Below are positions 20,936 through 32,840 of a stretch of DNA of 64,000 bases, piece by piece. Origin of the DNA: Fennellomyces sp. T-0311 (Eukaryota > Mucoromycota > Mucoromycetes > Mucorales > Lichtheimiaceae); contig JALLLT010000006.1 of NCBI GenBank assembly GCA_025266875.1, positions 806,001 to 870,000 on the forward strand. Direction: 5' to 3'. The stretch's first letter is position 1. Every line of letters begins with the position of its first letter. The notes beneath the pieces were generated by a model. It was not told where the DNA came from. It saw only the letters and a program-made list of their open reading frames with translations, and made no database searches. The translations under genes were made by a program, and so were the position numbers.

Positions 20936-23900
20936 ACAGGGTCTTTTTAAATCTTTTTTTTTCACTCTCGGTAGCATGCGCACCCCATCCCCAAAAATAC
21001 GATGCGGAAAATCGCCTGAACACCAGCTGCCCGAAACTTATTTCTCATTATCCAGTTTGGCATCCCATATAGCGCGTGTTATATAATCCGAGGAAGCCGA
21101 ATTATCGGAAACACACGGAACAACCTACAAACCTTGCCGGAATTCTTTATGTATATAGCGAGTTTCATGCTGTATCAAACACTCTTTTGCTATGTATAAT
21201 GTACCTCTTGCATCCACTGCCAGTGTATATTCTATAAATATGCTATGGCCTATTCTGTCCAGACTGCACTTGTTTGCAACCTCTGTGTATTTGGTGACTT
21301 TTTTTTGCCAAGAGGGAGAGAATTCCTGGTTGCGCCATCCGTCGATCTCGGTGTAACAGCAACGTTAAACTTCTATGATTCAGTGTGAGGGAAGGAAGGA
21401 TAGATGGAGCGTGTTTGTTTGTTATGTTGTCCTTTCTATTTATTGACACGTCTATAAATGTTGCTGCTTGTTTGTGATGGTATCGAACGGATTATTTATG
21501 CTACAGAATGCGGGTCATCGGGTCTCTGTTTCTTCTTCCTTTTCGTTACGTGGTAACATTCCCTTTAACCATGACCAGGTGATGAGAGTCGTGTCGTTGT
21601 TACTCACAGACCGGGGAAAATGATACAAATTCCATATAAAACCAATGACATCAAGACCTTAATTCTTTCAGTGATTATAGAAAGAATGTTATGATCTGTT
21701 CCAAGTGCTTCGCTGAGTTCTGACTCTCTTTGTGACCAATAAAGTTAGCGTGATCAGAAAATGTGGTGGACAAGGCAAAGCAAGCCTTCCTGGCATAGAA
21801 GCACTTCATCATAATGTATGTTGATAGCGAACCTGATTGTTCTAGACCTCCATTATGATGCGTGTGTTGTCGGATACATGAAGCATAAAAGGCCAGCATA
21901 TCATAGGAGCAGTCTCGTGTTTTACAAGGGCATTTTGATGCATCTCTTGTCATACTGGCCTCATTACCTGATGTCGACATGACATATGATTATTATTTAT
22001 TGTCTTAAAGTATTGGATATGGTAAATTTGGGGAGCATTTTGACTCACCCGTATGCAGTTGCCTGTAAATGGAAATACCTGAAGATTGCTATTGGTTCAA
22101 TCTTGACTGGGCCATCATATATATACGGATCTACAGCACACGATCACATACGTAAGCCATTTTTTTTTTTTACAAATTACAGCAACATTTACTTTTTCAT
22201 CATCATAAGTTAACAGTGCTATTGCTATGCAGATATATTCTTTTCACGATATAAAATCAATTAGATGTTGACCGATAAGCCATTTGACAGCTTGTCCCAT
22301 CAGCCTTTTGCATACCTGCGTCATCACGCATGCCGTTGGTTCTAAACTTGGTGACGAAAATCAATGCTGCTGATCGCTTCGGCATTCTACGTATGTCGAA
22401 CATGCACAGCGTACGCGTTCGAAAATAGTAAAAAAAAAAAAAGCAAACGCTAACATTGCTCGACCATTTACTGTATCACATTTTCTGATGCAAGTGTCAT
22501 CTCCGGTCGTCATGGGGTTGTTTGCTCTGTACATGCATCAACACATACACTTTTTTATGCCATTCCATACCGAGTGTATGATTTCCATTTTGTGAGGGGG
22601 AGGTACCTTTTTCTTCTCCAAAGAAAGCGGTGGCAGCTTTCATTGTTCAAACATCAATGAAATCAAAAATGGCTATTGCCTCAGCCATGCGTTTATGCAT
22701 TGATAGCAAAAATGAATTCGGAAAGTGCCCATTTATATCTAAGACCGTTATTTTCTTTATTTATTTTGAAAATAGAAGCCCATATGGGAGTGATATATCG
22801 CATTATACTGCATGTACTGCAGAAATGCTTTGCTTTTTATTGCAGCAGATCATGTGAAAGAGGACCCTTATCTATAGAAAACCCATCTTTGGAAGGATGG
22901 ACTGTCGCATCATCGTTTTTACATAAAATGTCTCAGTCATTGCAAAAACATTTGTGCCCAATTTGCAATGATTATATACTCCTTCAGTTTGTTGTTGAAT
23001 GGATGGACCAGGAACCCCAAGGACACATGCTTCCACGTTTCAAGGGATTGTATATGAGTACTTACATGGTACTTACATGATACCCTTATTCAATTCGGCT
23101 TAAAATACATTGATACGTAGGAATCAAGTCCTCCAACAACCTGCTTTTGCAACATGACATGCTTTAAGTTTGAAGACCTCCTGTCAGGGATTCATGCATG
23201 CCCCCCTAACAAATATGTTTCTCTGGAAAGCTTCATGGCACCCAGTTTAAGTGTGCTAAAATAAGTTATCGGGCTGTATTGGTATTTCCTAGACATGACC
23301 AGAAAAGAGGTGCGCGATTGCGACTCGACAAAACTAAAAGTTTATACTTCCTTTTACTGCATTTTCTGCTTCCATACAAAAAGGTATCATTCACAGTGAA
23401 AGTCCATGCATATCGTCACAAGCAGATGAAGCTGCACTATATAGCTATCATTGTTCTGCCTTATGACATGTACTTACAATTCATTTTTAGTAGCACTTGA
23501 ATACACTGGAAGTTCAGAAATGCTGCTTCTTTAAATAGATAGTCATTGTCATTTGACGATCGAATAATGTTGATCTCAGGGATAATTTCACCGATTTTTA
23601 TATTCGCTTACTTTGACAGACGTAGAAAATAAGGGATGATGTATATGCACATACAATACTTATCGATGTCTATCTGAAAGTGGCATTCGGTAGGATATAA
23701 AATGTATCACAAAGGGCCGAATTGTCGCTATAGTGCATACACGCATTTTACTTTCGATAAGCTGCAGTTCGTTTGGATAGCCGATGCATATGATCAATGC
23801 AGTGCAGGGTTTAGAATGTGCATTTTCTGTCATTGTATTAGATAGATATGTGAAAACCCTATATTTGTTTTGTTAATTATGCTAAGCCATGACTTTATAT

Positions 23901-24439
23901 GACTTTCATTGATAAATGCAATGATTACTATACGCAAGATGATCCAAGTTCTGTGCAGAAATTGCGAGAACAGTTGCGCCGGATCGGTCATTAAGAAATT
24001 CTCGGAGAATACACATCGCAGTTAATCAATCATAAGTTTCAGAATTCCGGTGCTTGTATGCTCTGTATCAACGGACGTATATACTTAATGCCATCGTGTG
24101 CTCAGAATTAGCTTAATATTGTACGGACGCTCCTCACTTATAATGCTATCCAATTGCCCAAAAGTTTGTTCAGGTTCATCACAGTGAAGTATACTACATT
24201 GCTATCGTACGTATGTATTATGTAGCAAATGTAATGCAAATATTAAGTGCTGTATGATATGGTTACCTATGAATCAAGGTGTACAGTGTAAACTTTTCAA
24301 ACCGCCATCCATCCACTGCTGATATTATAATGCGCATCGTTACTGTAATTATTTCACTTTCCATGCTAGTGGTAATTCATGTACTGCTTTAACTAAATAC
24401 GTAGTATCTGGAGACTCAGGAAACGGATCTCTGTGATAA
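20936..24439. other. Gene-poor AT-rich region
   Basis: About 3.5 kb. Overlapping open frames at 22630-23080 and a minus-strand frame at 21675-21980 (from MSTSGNEASM) have ATG starts but no splice partners and no family likeness. No terminal repeats or RNA genes were seen. Confidence 0.45.
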
Positions 24440-24929
24440 CGGATCTCTGGAAGGAGAGCCTGACCTTATTCGAATTGTTGTTAATAGGACAAATATTTGG
24501 TTGCTGCAGTGAATGGTACCCAATATATATTTCTTGGGATCGTTCTGGCTCGTTACCAAGAAACCATAGGCATTGTAACGGTGTCCTGAATATCCTTTTA
24601 GTCTCCTGGTAGCGTTTTCAAAAGGATCTAGATACGTGACACTAAAGCTTGGAGGCATCTTTCTCAAGAACTTTGACACCTGTAGTTGACGGGATTTACG
24701 AAACACGGTCTCTCGTAAGCATGTTATAAAGAGCTATCATTTCCAAGAACTCTTTTATTGCCATGCCGCAGTTCCGTAGAATGAACAGAGAACGAAGTGC
24801 TAATATGATGCGTGATCTAGGCTTTTCAGATGCAGTAATTTTTATCTCGCATTTAGGACTTTGGCTCAAAGTATAAAATTTAATCTCTGCACCTGAAGCC
24901 CGTTCGATGTCACCACTGTTAGGGTACAT
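24440..24929 (-). pseudogene. Probable decayed gene, unknown family
   Basis: Two minus-strand open frames abut and are offset by one reading frame. The first (24929 to about 24705) includes SGDIERASGAEIKFYTLS and FLEMIALYNMLT. The second (about 24715 to 24440) includes RKSRQLQVSKFLRKMPPSF, TYLDPFENATRRL and GYSGHRYNAYGFLV. Both look protein-like, and the junction near 24700-24715 has no splice sites, so a frameshift is the simplest reading. No family was recognised. Confidence 0.35.
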
Positions 24930-25223
24930 AATAAAAATGCAGCATCAAGTCACTTAATCTCTGGCACCAATCCCGTTAATCTGTCTTCTTCATCCTTTCT
25001 TAGTTGTGTGGAATGCATATACGTAGCATATAGGAAAATGCTGTAAAAAGGTATTATTATGGACGGGAGCACAGTCTCGCAAGAAGAATATGAGCAACTA
25101 TTTTTATAGAACATTAAAGCACTAACACTTTTCTTTATACTCATGGGGATATGCTCCCTTTGTTTGACACTCTTTATGAAGATATAAAATGCGACGGAAA
25201 CCGAAGGAAGGAGTTTCCTTAAA

Positions 25224-27112
25224 ATGGTGTTCAAGAGGAGCGATAATATTCCTGAGCGGACTGAGTTGGCGCTCGACGAGCGTGCTTACCACAGTAACAA
25301 TAGTAGTACACTTCGAGGAACCGAAACTGATACTTTAGGAACAAATCGAGTGTCTGCTGCATACGCATATTCAGTCAACGAGGATAAATCTCTTGATGAA
25401 CTAGCCGAAACGAAACAAGTCGACAGCAGGGATTCTTGGATCGTTGCTATAGGCATATTTATTGCTTCTTTGGCTAGCGGTTTGCCAAATTGCTGGTATG
25501 CCTGACGATTATACGCTTAATCATTGATATAATGCTCACTAATTAATTTAGGGGTATGTAATAAATGGAGCCAAAGTCGACGTATATGTGATGTACCACG
25601 ATGAAAAACTAACATGGAAGTCTAATATATTAGGTGTAATGCAGAACTATTACCTGACAAACAAAACCTTTGATTCAGAAAAAAATATTCACTTGCAGCT
25701 CACATTTATCGGCAGTCTGTTTCAAGTGTTGGCATTTACGTTTGTAATTGTCGGAAACATGTTATATTCGGTCCTTGGATATCGGATATTGCTATCCGCA
25801 GGCTTGCTTTTGACATCTACTGGTTTAATAGCAGCGGGTTGGGCAACTTCTGTAAGGAGCCATAAAGGTTCACTTCAGCATTGAATCAAGTGATACTGAC
25901 AGCAATATTATAGACCTGGGAACTGTATCTTTCATTAAGTGTATGCTCTGGGCTCGGCATGTCTTTCCTAGCCGCGGTAAGTTGTGGCAAAAGTTTTCAT
26001 TGTACATATTTTGATGATGATGCTTATACATTCTATATATGCAGCTTTGCTTACGTATACTTCCACAGTGGTTTGTAAAGTATCGTAGCACTGCATTTGG
26101 TATACAAGCAAGCGGAACCAGCTTCACAATTTTGGTTGTTCCTTTCTTGATTGTTCACATTAATAAGACACTAGGCCCTGCTTGGTAGGCTTCGTTTTTA
26201 GGTGGCGCTAAAATTGCCTTTTGGCTAACGGCTTTTACGGTAAAGGACTTACCGCATTCTAGGGATTTCCTTCCTTTGTTTGAATATTATAGCCTTCCTA
26301 TTCATCCGCGAGAGAGTAGCAACATCCAGATCATTGCAACAAGGCAAAATCGATTTTTCCGTACTCTTGAACGTTAACCTAGTCATTTGGCTATTTGTCG
26401 GCCCACTCCAACTGTATGCATCATATACAACATTTGTTTTTCTGCCTTGTAAGTTAACAACAGATCCATTATGTACGCAGATTAAATGCTTAATAAATGT
26501 ACTACAGCATACGCAACATATATCGGACTCAGTGATGTACAAGGGAGCGCCATCATTTCAATTTTGGCAGCCGCTGGAATCTGTGGAAGAGTTGGTGCTG
26601 GGTAGGTTCCCTGTATCATCAGCAGTTAATGATGTTACTAATTAAATCATAGATATATCGGCGATAGGATAGGAAACATCAATACATTCATTGTATCCAT
26701 GTTTCTTTGCGTCATTTCAGTTTTAGTTATTTGGATGGTTGCGAAAAGTCTCGGAGCACTTGTGGTTTTTGCAGTGTTTAACGGCTTTGTTTACGGAACC
26801 TATTATACCCTCTGTAAGTTATTACAGTTTTGATGACATCTTCCTTTTTACTCACAAATTTATTTAACAGCTGCCCCTGTGGCACTCTCTATCGTCCCGG
26901 CCAAGCAATATCCTTCCGCACTTGGCCTCGGAATGCTTGCGTTTGCATTCGCCATATGTGGACCAGTGCTTGCAAGTTACCTGGAGTCGAAAAGCAAAAA
27001 CCATCCATTTTTTTCGTGTAAAATCATATCCGGTGTAGGATATGCGGCATGCTTGCTACTTACAGTAATCCTCAAATTCCGGATTGACAAGAGGCCTTTT
27101 GCAAAAGTTTAA
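25224..27112 (+). CDS. Monocarboxylate-type MFS transporter, possibly defective
   Basis: Exons 25224-25495, a 2-nt exon 25552-25553, 25634-25851, 25914-25976, 26045-26201, 26263-26448, 26508-26601, 26653-26813 and 26871-27112 give 465 codons. The pattern is that of the SLC16-like fungal transporters: CW-GVMQNYYL after helix 1, LQLTFIGSLFQV, WELYLSLSVCSGLGMSFLA, RILPQWFVKYRSTAFGIQASG, IRERV before the central loop, FLPSYATYIGLS, ICGRVGAGYIGDRIGN and GLGMLAFAFAICGP. About 12 membrane helices are expected; the first 75 residues are a polar cytosolic tail. Two oddities exist. A 2-nt exon is needed to join exon 1 in frame, and an in-frame TAG (26185-26187) follows GPAW unless the intron there is different. 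It is either a real gene with an unusual structure or a young pseudogene. Confidence 0.75.
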
Positions 27113-27882
27113 TTTCTTTAGACACTTTACTTTTTTATGTATCACGTAATGAATATTTTTCCCCTTACCCACCTATAATAAATAGCAATAGAGTATTGCC
27201 TTTTTTTTCTTAGCAACCATTTACCAGGGGTAGATTATTGTGATCCGCATGCATCCAATTTACAGATTTCCCCTTCTGTTAAACGTCATTCTTTATAAAA
27301 ATATCTTCCCCTGGTAGGCGGGTGGCTAAATTGAGCTTTTGGCAATTTGCCAATAACTTCGAAAGGTATGGCTGTTTCGATCACGAGTATACAAATAGCA
27401 ATAGCTATGCATATCATTTTTTATCACTTGCCCCACCAGACGCATACCGGCTCCCGCTAGTCACGTGCGACCATCCGATTTGTAGCAGGGATAGAGTTCA
27501 GCAGTATGTAGTAGGAGAAAAACATCAATGACAGCGATACGTAGAAACATGATTGATGTGATTACTTATTTATAAGAAGAACCTATTGCATATGTATTGG
27601 AGAAGTGGTTATTGTTTTTCTGGTGGGTACGATGGGCTTTGTATGGGCAATAGGGTAGTTATCCAGCAATCAAAATTTAACACCTGCAAGCCTCGTCGGA
27701 TAGGCACGGTCATGCAGTAACGCAAACGAACAGATAACATAGATGTAGAAAAGGCGTGACTATCCTGCACGAACGCCTTTGCAACTCAAAATGTTCTGCG
27801 ATGCTTTTTACGTTGGATTCGCCCCTCTCTTTCATTTGCTCCTTCTTTCCGACGGACCTTGCAATATTTTCCCAACCCAACG
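27113..27882. other. Intergenic
   Basis: About 770 bp. An open frame at 27322-27531 has no support. The right end is CT-rich (CCTTCTTTCC) ahead of the next ATG. Confidence 0.4.
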
Positions 27883-28686
27883 ATGGAATTCATCATTGAT
27901 ACATTAACCCAAGGAGGGACATATACGCTTCCCCCAACAACAATCGCTATTTTGTTTGACAAGTACAACAGATCGCGTACCATACTCTTCATCATTGCAG
28001 TACTTGCTACCCTGATTCTGAGAAGCAAAAAACGGCCCGCGTTGAAGCCTCGACGGAATATTCGGGGTGGTCACAACATTGGTCTCATTTCATACGTTGA
28101 AATGATCCTATCCTCAGGGACTAACCAACAATAACCCCAAACCCTTTGTAAATGGCATTCATTATCAGTAACTCATTAATCCTCATACATTTGTTGGCAG
28201 AGACGTTTGCTGAACAGGCAGTATTAATATGTGCCACAGTTATAATAAATCAGGTGGTAAATCATGCACCTACTTTATCGTCTGCATCTGCGATATGCAT
28301 TTATTTGTGTACAAATGTGGGTTTACTACGGAGCTGTAAACTATGAAAACGAATCACTGTATACCATATTAGACAGCGAAAGATTGTGAAAAACGTATGT
28401 ATCACTGACAAAAGTTACGCCTTGTGTGTGGCAGCTGAAAGCTTGTGACCGACTTGTGAACCAAAAGTCTGCGGATGAGACAAATACTCTAAGAAGCTTA
28501 CACACGGCCGCGGTGGATCGATTTGTTGCTTTGCGAGGTAAATGACGCGTATTACAGCCACCTGTCTATTGTCTCGTCTCAATAACGGTCAATTATCCAG
28601 GAACCTTGTGTAACACAGCTGCGTGGAATCACATATATACTCAGTTTCACACCAAAGGAACAAAGATCGTTTCCATGGTAACGTGA
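27883..28686 (+). CDS. Small membrane protein, unknown (141 aa model)
   Basis: The proposed exons are 27883-28066, 28201-28253, 28435-28537 and 28601-28686, which join in frame to 426 nt. The N-terminus MEFIIDTLTQGGTYTLPP is followed by a membrane segment (TILFIIAVLATLIL), then a basic stretch KKRPALKPRR. Exon 2 is hydrophobic (AVLICATVII). Exons 3-4 are polar, with LKACDRLVNQKSADETNTL and AAVDRFVALRGTLCN. The second intron would be 181 nt, longer than the 50-80 nt usual here, so an exon may be missed. Without splicing, the first block would end at a stop at 28132-28134 (84 codons including the stop). No family is recognised. It lies 177 bp before the FHIP gene in the same direction. Confidence 0.45.
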
Positions 28687-28863
28687 ATTTATCACAAACA
28701 CTAGAGGCGATGCGACTTGAAAGATGATATGGAACTTGCTCTGGTCCGTGTGAAGTGTACACAAGCGGGATCGACAAAGAGGCGGGGATTTTAACAAGCT
28801 CCTCCAACCCGGCACCTCCGTGCTTTTCTCTTTTCCCAGGTTTGACCCGACGAAGCTTCGGCC

Positions 28864-31800
28864 ATGTCCATGTTCCTGTCAAAATTCCTGACAGGAAGGA
28901 ACAACACAAAGACCAAACTCGAGCTTTTAACTGAAGCATGGACGGGTATTCAAAAATACTACGAAACCGCCGCAGGTAAATAGAAAGAAACGATGGTGCG
29001 ATGGCGGGAACACGGAACGGAACTTTGGCCGTAAAAGTTCATGGTTTTAGCTAACATGATGTTTGGGTGATTGTTAGATCCTTTGAAGGATGCAGTTGAT
29101 CTGACACCCATCCCGGTTTGTCTGCAGAATATAGTTAAGCTCATTCAGGCGGAGGAGCTTGAGTACGAAAGGGCAAGCGATAGCCTGGAGACAGGTCCGT
29201 GCCTGGAGTATCTATTGCACAAACGTGTGTTGGAAGAATTGGTGGAGTTTGCCAGAGTTGATGCAAGTAGCTTGAAGAAGCCGCTGCGAAAGAAGCAACA
29301 GGCTAACCGCTCGCTATAGACGCCTTACGGAATGCGGATCCACTGTCTCCGGTTCTTCTGTAGCTTGGTGAATAATGTTCATGCGCAATTACTCCCTGAA
29401 CGTGCGGTCCATGTGCCCCTACAGAAGCTTATCACCTCGTGTCACCGACTGATATACCATCACTACGAGCAGCTGGCAACCGAGCCTGAAGCCTGTCCTG
29501 AGGAACGCATCCAGGCCATATCAGAGCTGTCCTTGGAGCTTGTCAAGCTGATGCACAGCGTGTTCTCCCACTTCAAGGGAAGCAACGCGGCGCTCATGGA
29601 TCTTTTCTTTGAGCGTGGCTGGTGTCGTGGGCTTGGCGAGAATGTGTGGAGAAGCAGCAAGGACGGTCGCACGTTCCACAGACGGCGCGAAAGCATGGAT
29701 GACAAAATTGCGTGGACCCAGTTCTTGACGGTAAGCATACTTGTGCAGCAAAAAAAGTAAGGTTGGGATGGTTTACTTATTCCAGGTCAAGCCTCGCTTT
29801 GATATGTTCACTTTCTTGATCGACTATATGAATATGCCTGGCGAAACTGGCGAAATCGCACGTGAAGCTATCCTGTTTGCATTGCGCCTCTTGGATGGTG
29901 ACCCCGAATACGTATGCTATGTTGTTGAATACTCTGGCCTGTGCGATATCATGGTAAGTTTTCCCGCATCACATTGGGTATCGAGTGCTAATAGAGGTTG
30001 CTGTAGGCTGAACGACTCGCACTGTTTTACGCCAAGCTACCCAAAAACTCTGGTGCATTCTCGATATCTGAGAACGGCAGGGTCGCGCCTGTACGTCCAC
30101 CACGCCGCCGAATCCAACTATCTGTTCCAGTGATGATTACAAACAACAGTCTGATGATCACCGTGAACGCCCACCACACCTTCAAAAAGAAGAGAAGAAA
30201 GCGCAGTCCATTTGACGTGAACTTTGTGCGTGCCCTCGAGGCAGTGCGTGATGGTGACGTTATCGTGGACGAGTTCTACAGTTTCTGGGAATATTTGAAC
30301 GATGTTGCCCGTGTGGCCGATCGAAGACTGATGACTGCGTTGATGGCCCAGCTCACAGCGAACTTCTGGCACCCTGTCGTATGCACCGCCCTCAGTTCTC
30401 CGTCGGCTGAGCTCGCAACAGCCGCAACTGCGTATACAACAGAGATGATTCGGTCCTTGACCGACCAAAAGCTCCTCCATGCATTCTTGGTTGTCTTGAT
30501 TGGTGAAGAAGGCGGTGTTGGCAAGGATTTGGAACCGGAAACACGCAGCTTGCAACCACAACATGACTTGATTGATGATGATCATGAAGAAGACGAGAAA
30601 AGCGAAGAAGATGAAGAGGAAAAAGACAAGGGTGTTTCGATCAGCGATTACAGCGATGAAGAACTTACGTTAAGAGTGCTACTCATCAATCGTATCAACG
30701 CTGATTACCACGACTTGTCGCTTTCAACCTTGCGACTTTTCGATACCATCCTCGAAACGTACAATCAGTTCGCCATCTACAATCTTGTTCTTCGTAATTA
30801 TCTGGATATCACCCCGGAAGGCGAATACGTCGACGAGGTCGAGAAAGACACAACAGACGTGTCATCCATCGGATCCAAGACGATCGATGAAAGCTCTGAG
30901 ACTAAAGCAAGCAGTGAAGGAGAGGAGTCTAAGGAAGAAAAGGTCGACGAGCTCGCTGTTGGGGATGACGGAGCAGATGCAAACAAGAAGGATAACAAAA
31001 CAGAAAAGGTGCGCTGGCTAGTTGAAAGGTAAAGTCGTAGCATTATGTGTTTCCATAGCAACATACTTACAAGTCTTCATGTCACAGGATCTTGTCCTTG
31101 CTGCCACTTGAAGACGAACTTGAGCGAATGAAGTCGCCGCCCTTGTCTTCTGTTATCCCATCCGATTCCTTCACATCTGCCGTTCAGTCAGTAGGTCCTC
31201 GTCGCTCGACCAGCATTGATATGGACAGTCGCAGAAGAAGCACCTCAGCTGAAGGTGGCGCCAGTGTTGTCGTCCCTGGTAATAGTTACGATGACTACTT
31301 CCACGAAGCGCGTGAGCGGTTCCAATTCGGTTTGCTTGCAAAGAACTTTTGGCGCTTCCCATATCCACCACCAAAAACCAAAAAGGATTATGTTCGGGAA
31401 GCTGAACATAGACGTGGGCGTCCACAGCGCCGTCCTATGAGCATGATCGTATCGTCCAAAGACGCTGCGATGCATCGCAACTTTGATACCGAAAACGCTG
31501 TTGCCCCACACAAGCTTTGTGGCAGTTATGAAGGCCTGTTCATGAGCCGGATCTTTGACCAGTTCTTCAAGCTGCTTGAGTCGTCGATGGAGCAGAACTT
31601 GTTGGTCACCAGTATTCTGCAAAAGATCGTCGGTGTTGTGGATAAGCGAGTCGATGGTGTTATCTGCGAATGGAGAGCAGTACGTGTTGGTGGTGACGGC
31701 GCACTGTACGGAGGTGTATGGACACTGCCAAGCGCCAAGGGCAATCGACGCAGCTTATACTCGCTGTTGGAACAAGTGACATTCGAGGCGCTGAAACGTG

Positions 31801-32621
31801 CACAGCTCGTTCCCAATTTCGAAACGCGAATCTCGATCGCCAAGAAACGTGGAGTTCTTGCTGGAACCAACAGTGGCGTTAGCACTAGCCACCACCATCA
31901 TAATCAGCAACCACAGCTGAAGCGCTCAGCATCGTCATTCACGCGCTCACCATCTGCCGCAGCTCCTCGAGACCAAGCCAAATTGTCCCGTCATCCCAGT
32001 TTGTCGCAGCTCGTCTTTTCCAAAAACTCTCCTTCGCCCTCATCACCTCTCAGCCCTGGCTCACCATCAAAATCTGCCGGCGTCTTGCCAGTCCGCACGC
32101 CCAGCCGTGAGGGACTCTTCGAGCTAAACACGAGCAATCTACAACCATCCACACCCAACGGCGCGAGTGGACCCAACTCACCGTCAGCAGTGTTCTTCCA
32201 ACAATCGCAGCGTGCAAATGCAACCCCGGTCACCATGACCAACCCATTTGCCAAGTTGTCCAACTTTGTCAACTCGTACATTGTGCTGCAAGAGTTCTGT
32301 AAGGAGTTGGCGGCGGTGATTCTTGTGCGACATGCCACCGACTACAATGATACTGGTTTGGTACGGTATCAAGATCCGCGTGGATCCATGATGGGCCTTC
32401 CACAGCAGGATTATTGGTTCGAGAACGAGCATCGCAACCATGATGAATTCAATTTGCTCAGCCCGGCAGACAGCGAACACAAACCAAGCATGGATAAATG
32501 GAAGAACCGCATTTCGATGGTTTCCACGTTGGCGGATTGGCGAAGTGTACGTAGTTTAGATATCATTGATGAGGCCATTACTGCACGTGTTCGTTCTGCT
32601 TCGAGCGATGGCAAGTGGTGA
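28864..32621 (+). CDS. FHIP subunit of the FTS-Hook-FHIP dynein adaptor
   Basis: Six exons: 28864-28975, 29078-29262, 29320-29730, 29786-29953, 30007-31028 and 31088-32621 (3432 nt, 1143 aa). FHIP proteins (FAM160 family; FhipA in Aspergillus) tie early endosomes to dynein through Hook. The start MSMFLSKFLTGRN, then LLTEAWTGIQKYY, GPCLEYLLHKRVLEELVEFA, TPYGMRIHCLRFFCSLV, FDMFTFLIDYMNMPGETGEI and LLDGDPEYVCYVVEYSG are family blocks. Two inserts differ from the compact domain: an acidic/Ser-rich region near residue 500 and a Ser/Pro-rich region near residue 900. The second intron starts with GCAAGT and ends TATAG (29263-29319). Read unspliced, it would place a TAG in frame at 29317-29319; spliced, the domain is continuous. 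The C-terminal part FVNSYIVLQEFCKELAAVI is also conserved. Confidence 0.92.
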
Positions 32622-32840
32622 TGACTTTTTATATATATTCCCCCGTTCTCTCCTTATATGTTTTTTTCCTCAACATGTCGTACGTAATCTGTGTATGAAA
32701 ACTGGCAAGCGTTGGTCGTGGCAGTAATTGATCATGTGGTGCAAAAGGCGTATAGAATGGTGCCATAAGTGATACGTAGCAACGTAAGTGATGTATAAAA
32801 GTCGTTTTTTTTTTGCATGCTTTTAAACGGACAGTCTATT

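Noticed and set aside
21675..21980. A 101-aa minus-strand frame starting MSTSGNEASM
   Set aside because: ATG start but no promoter, splice or family evidence in an AT-rich gap; treated as chance.
29317..29319. In-frame TAG in FHIP taken as a nonsense mutation or recoding
   Set aside because: A GC-AG intron with consensus GCAAGT donor and CTAAC branch site removes it and restores the family sequence.
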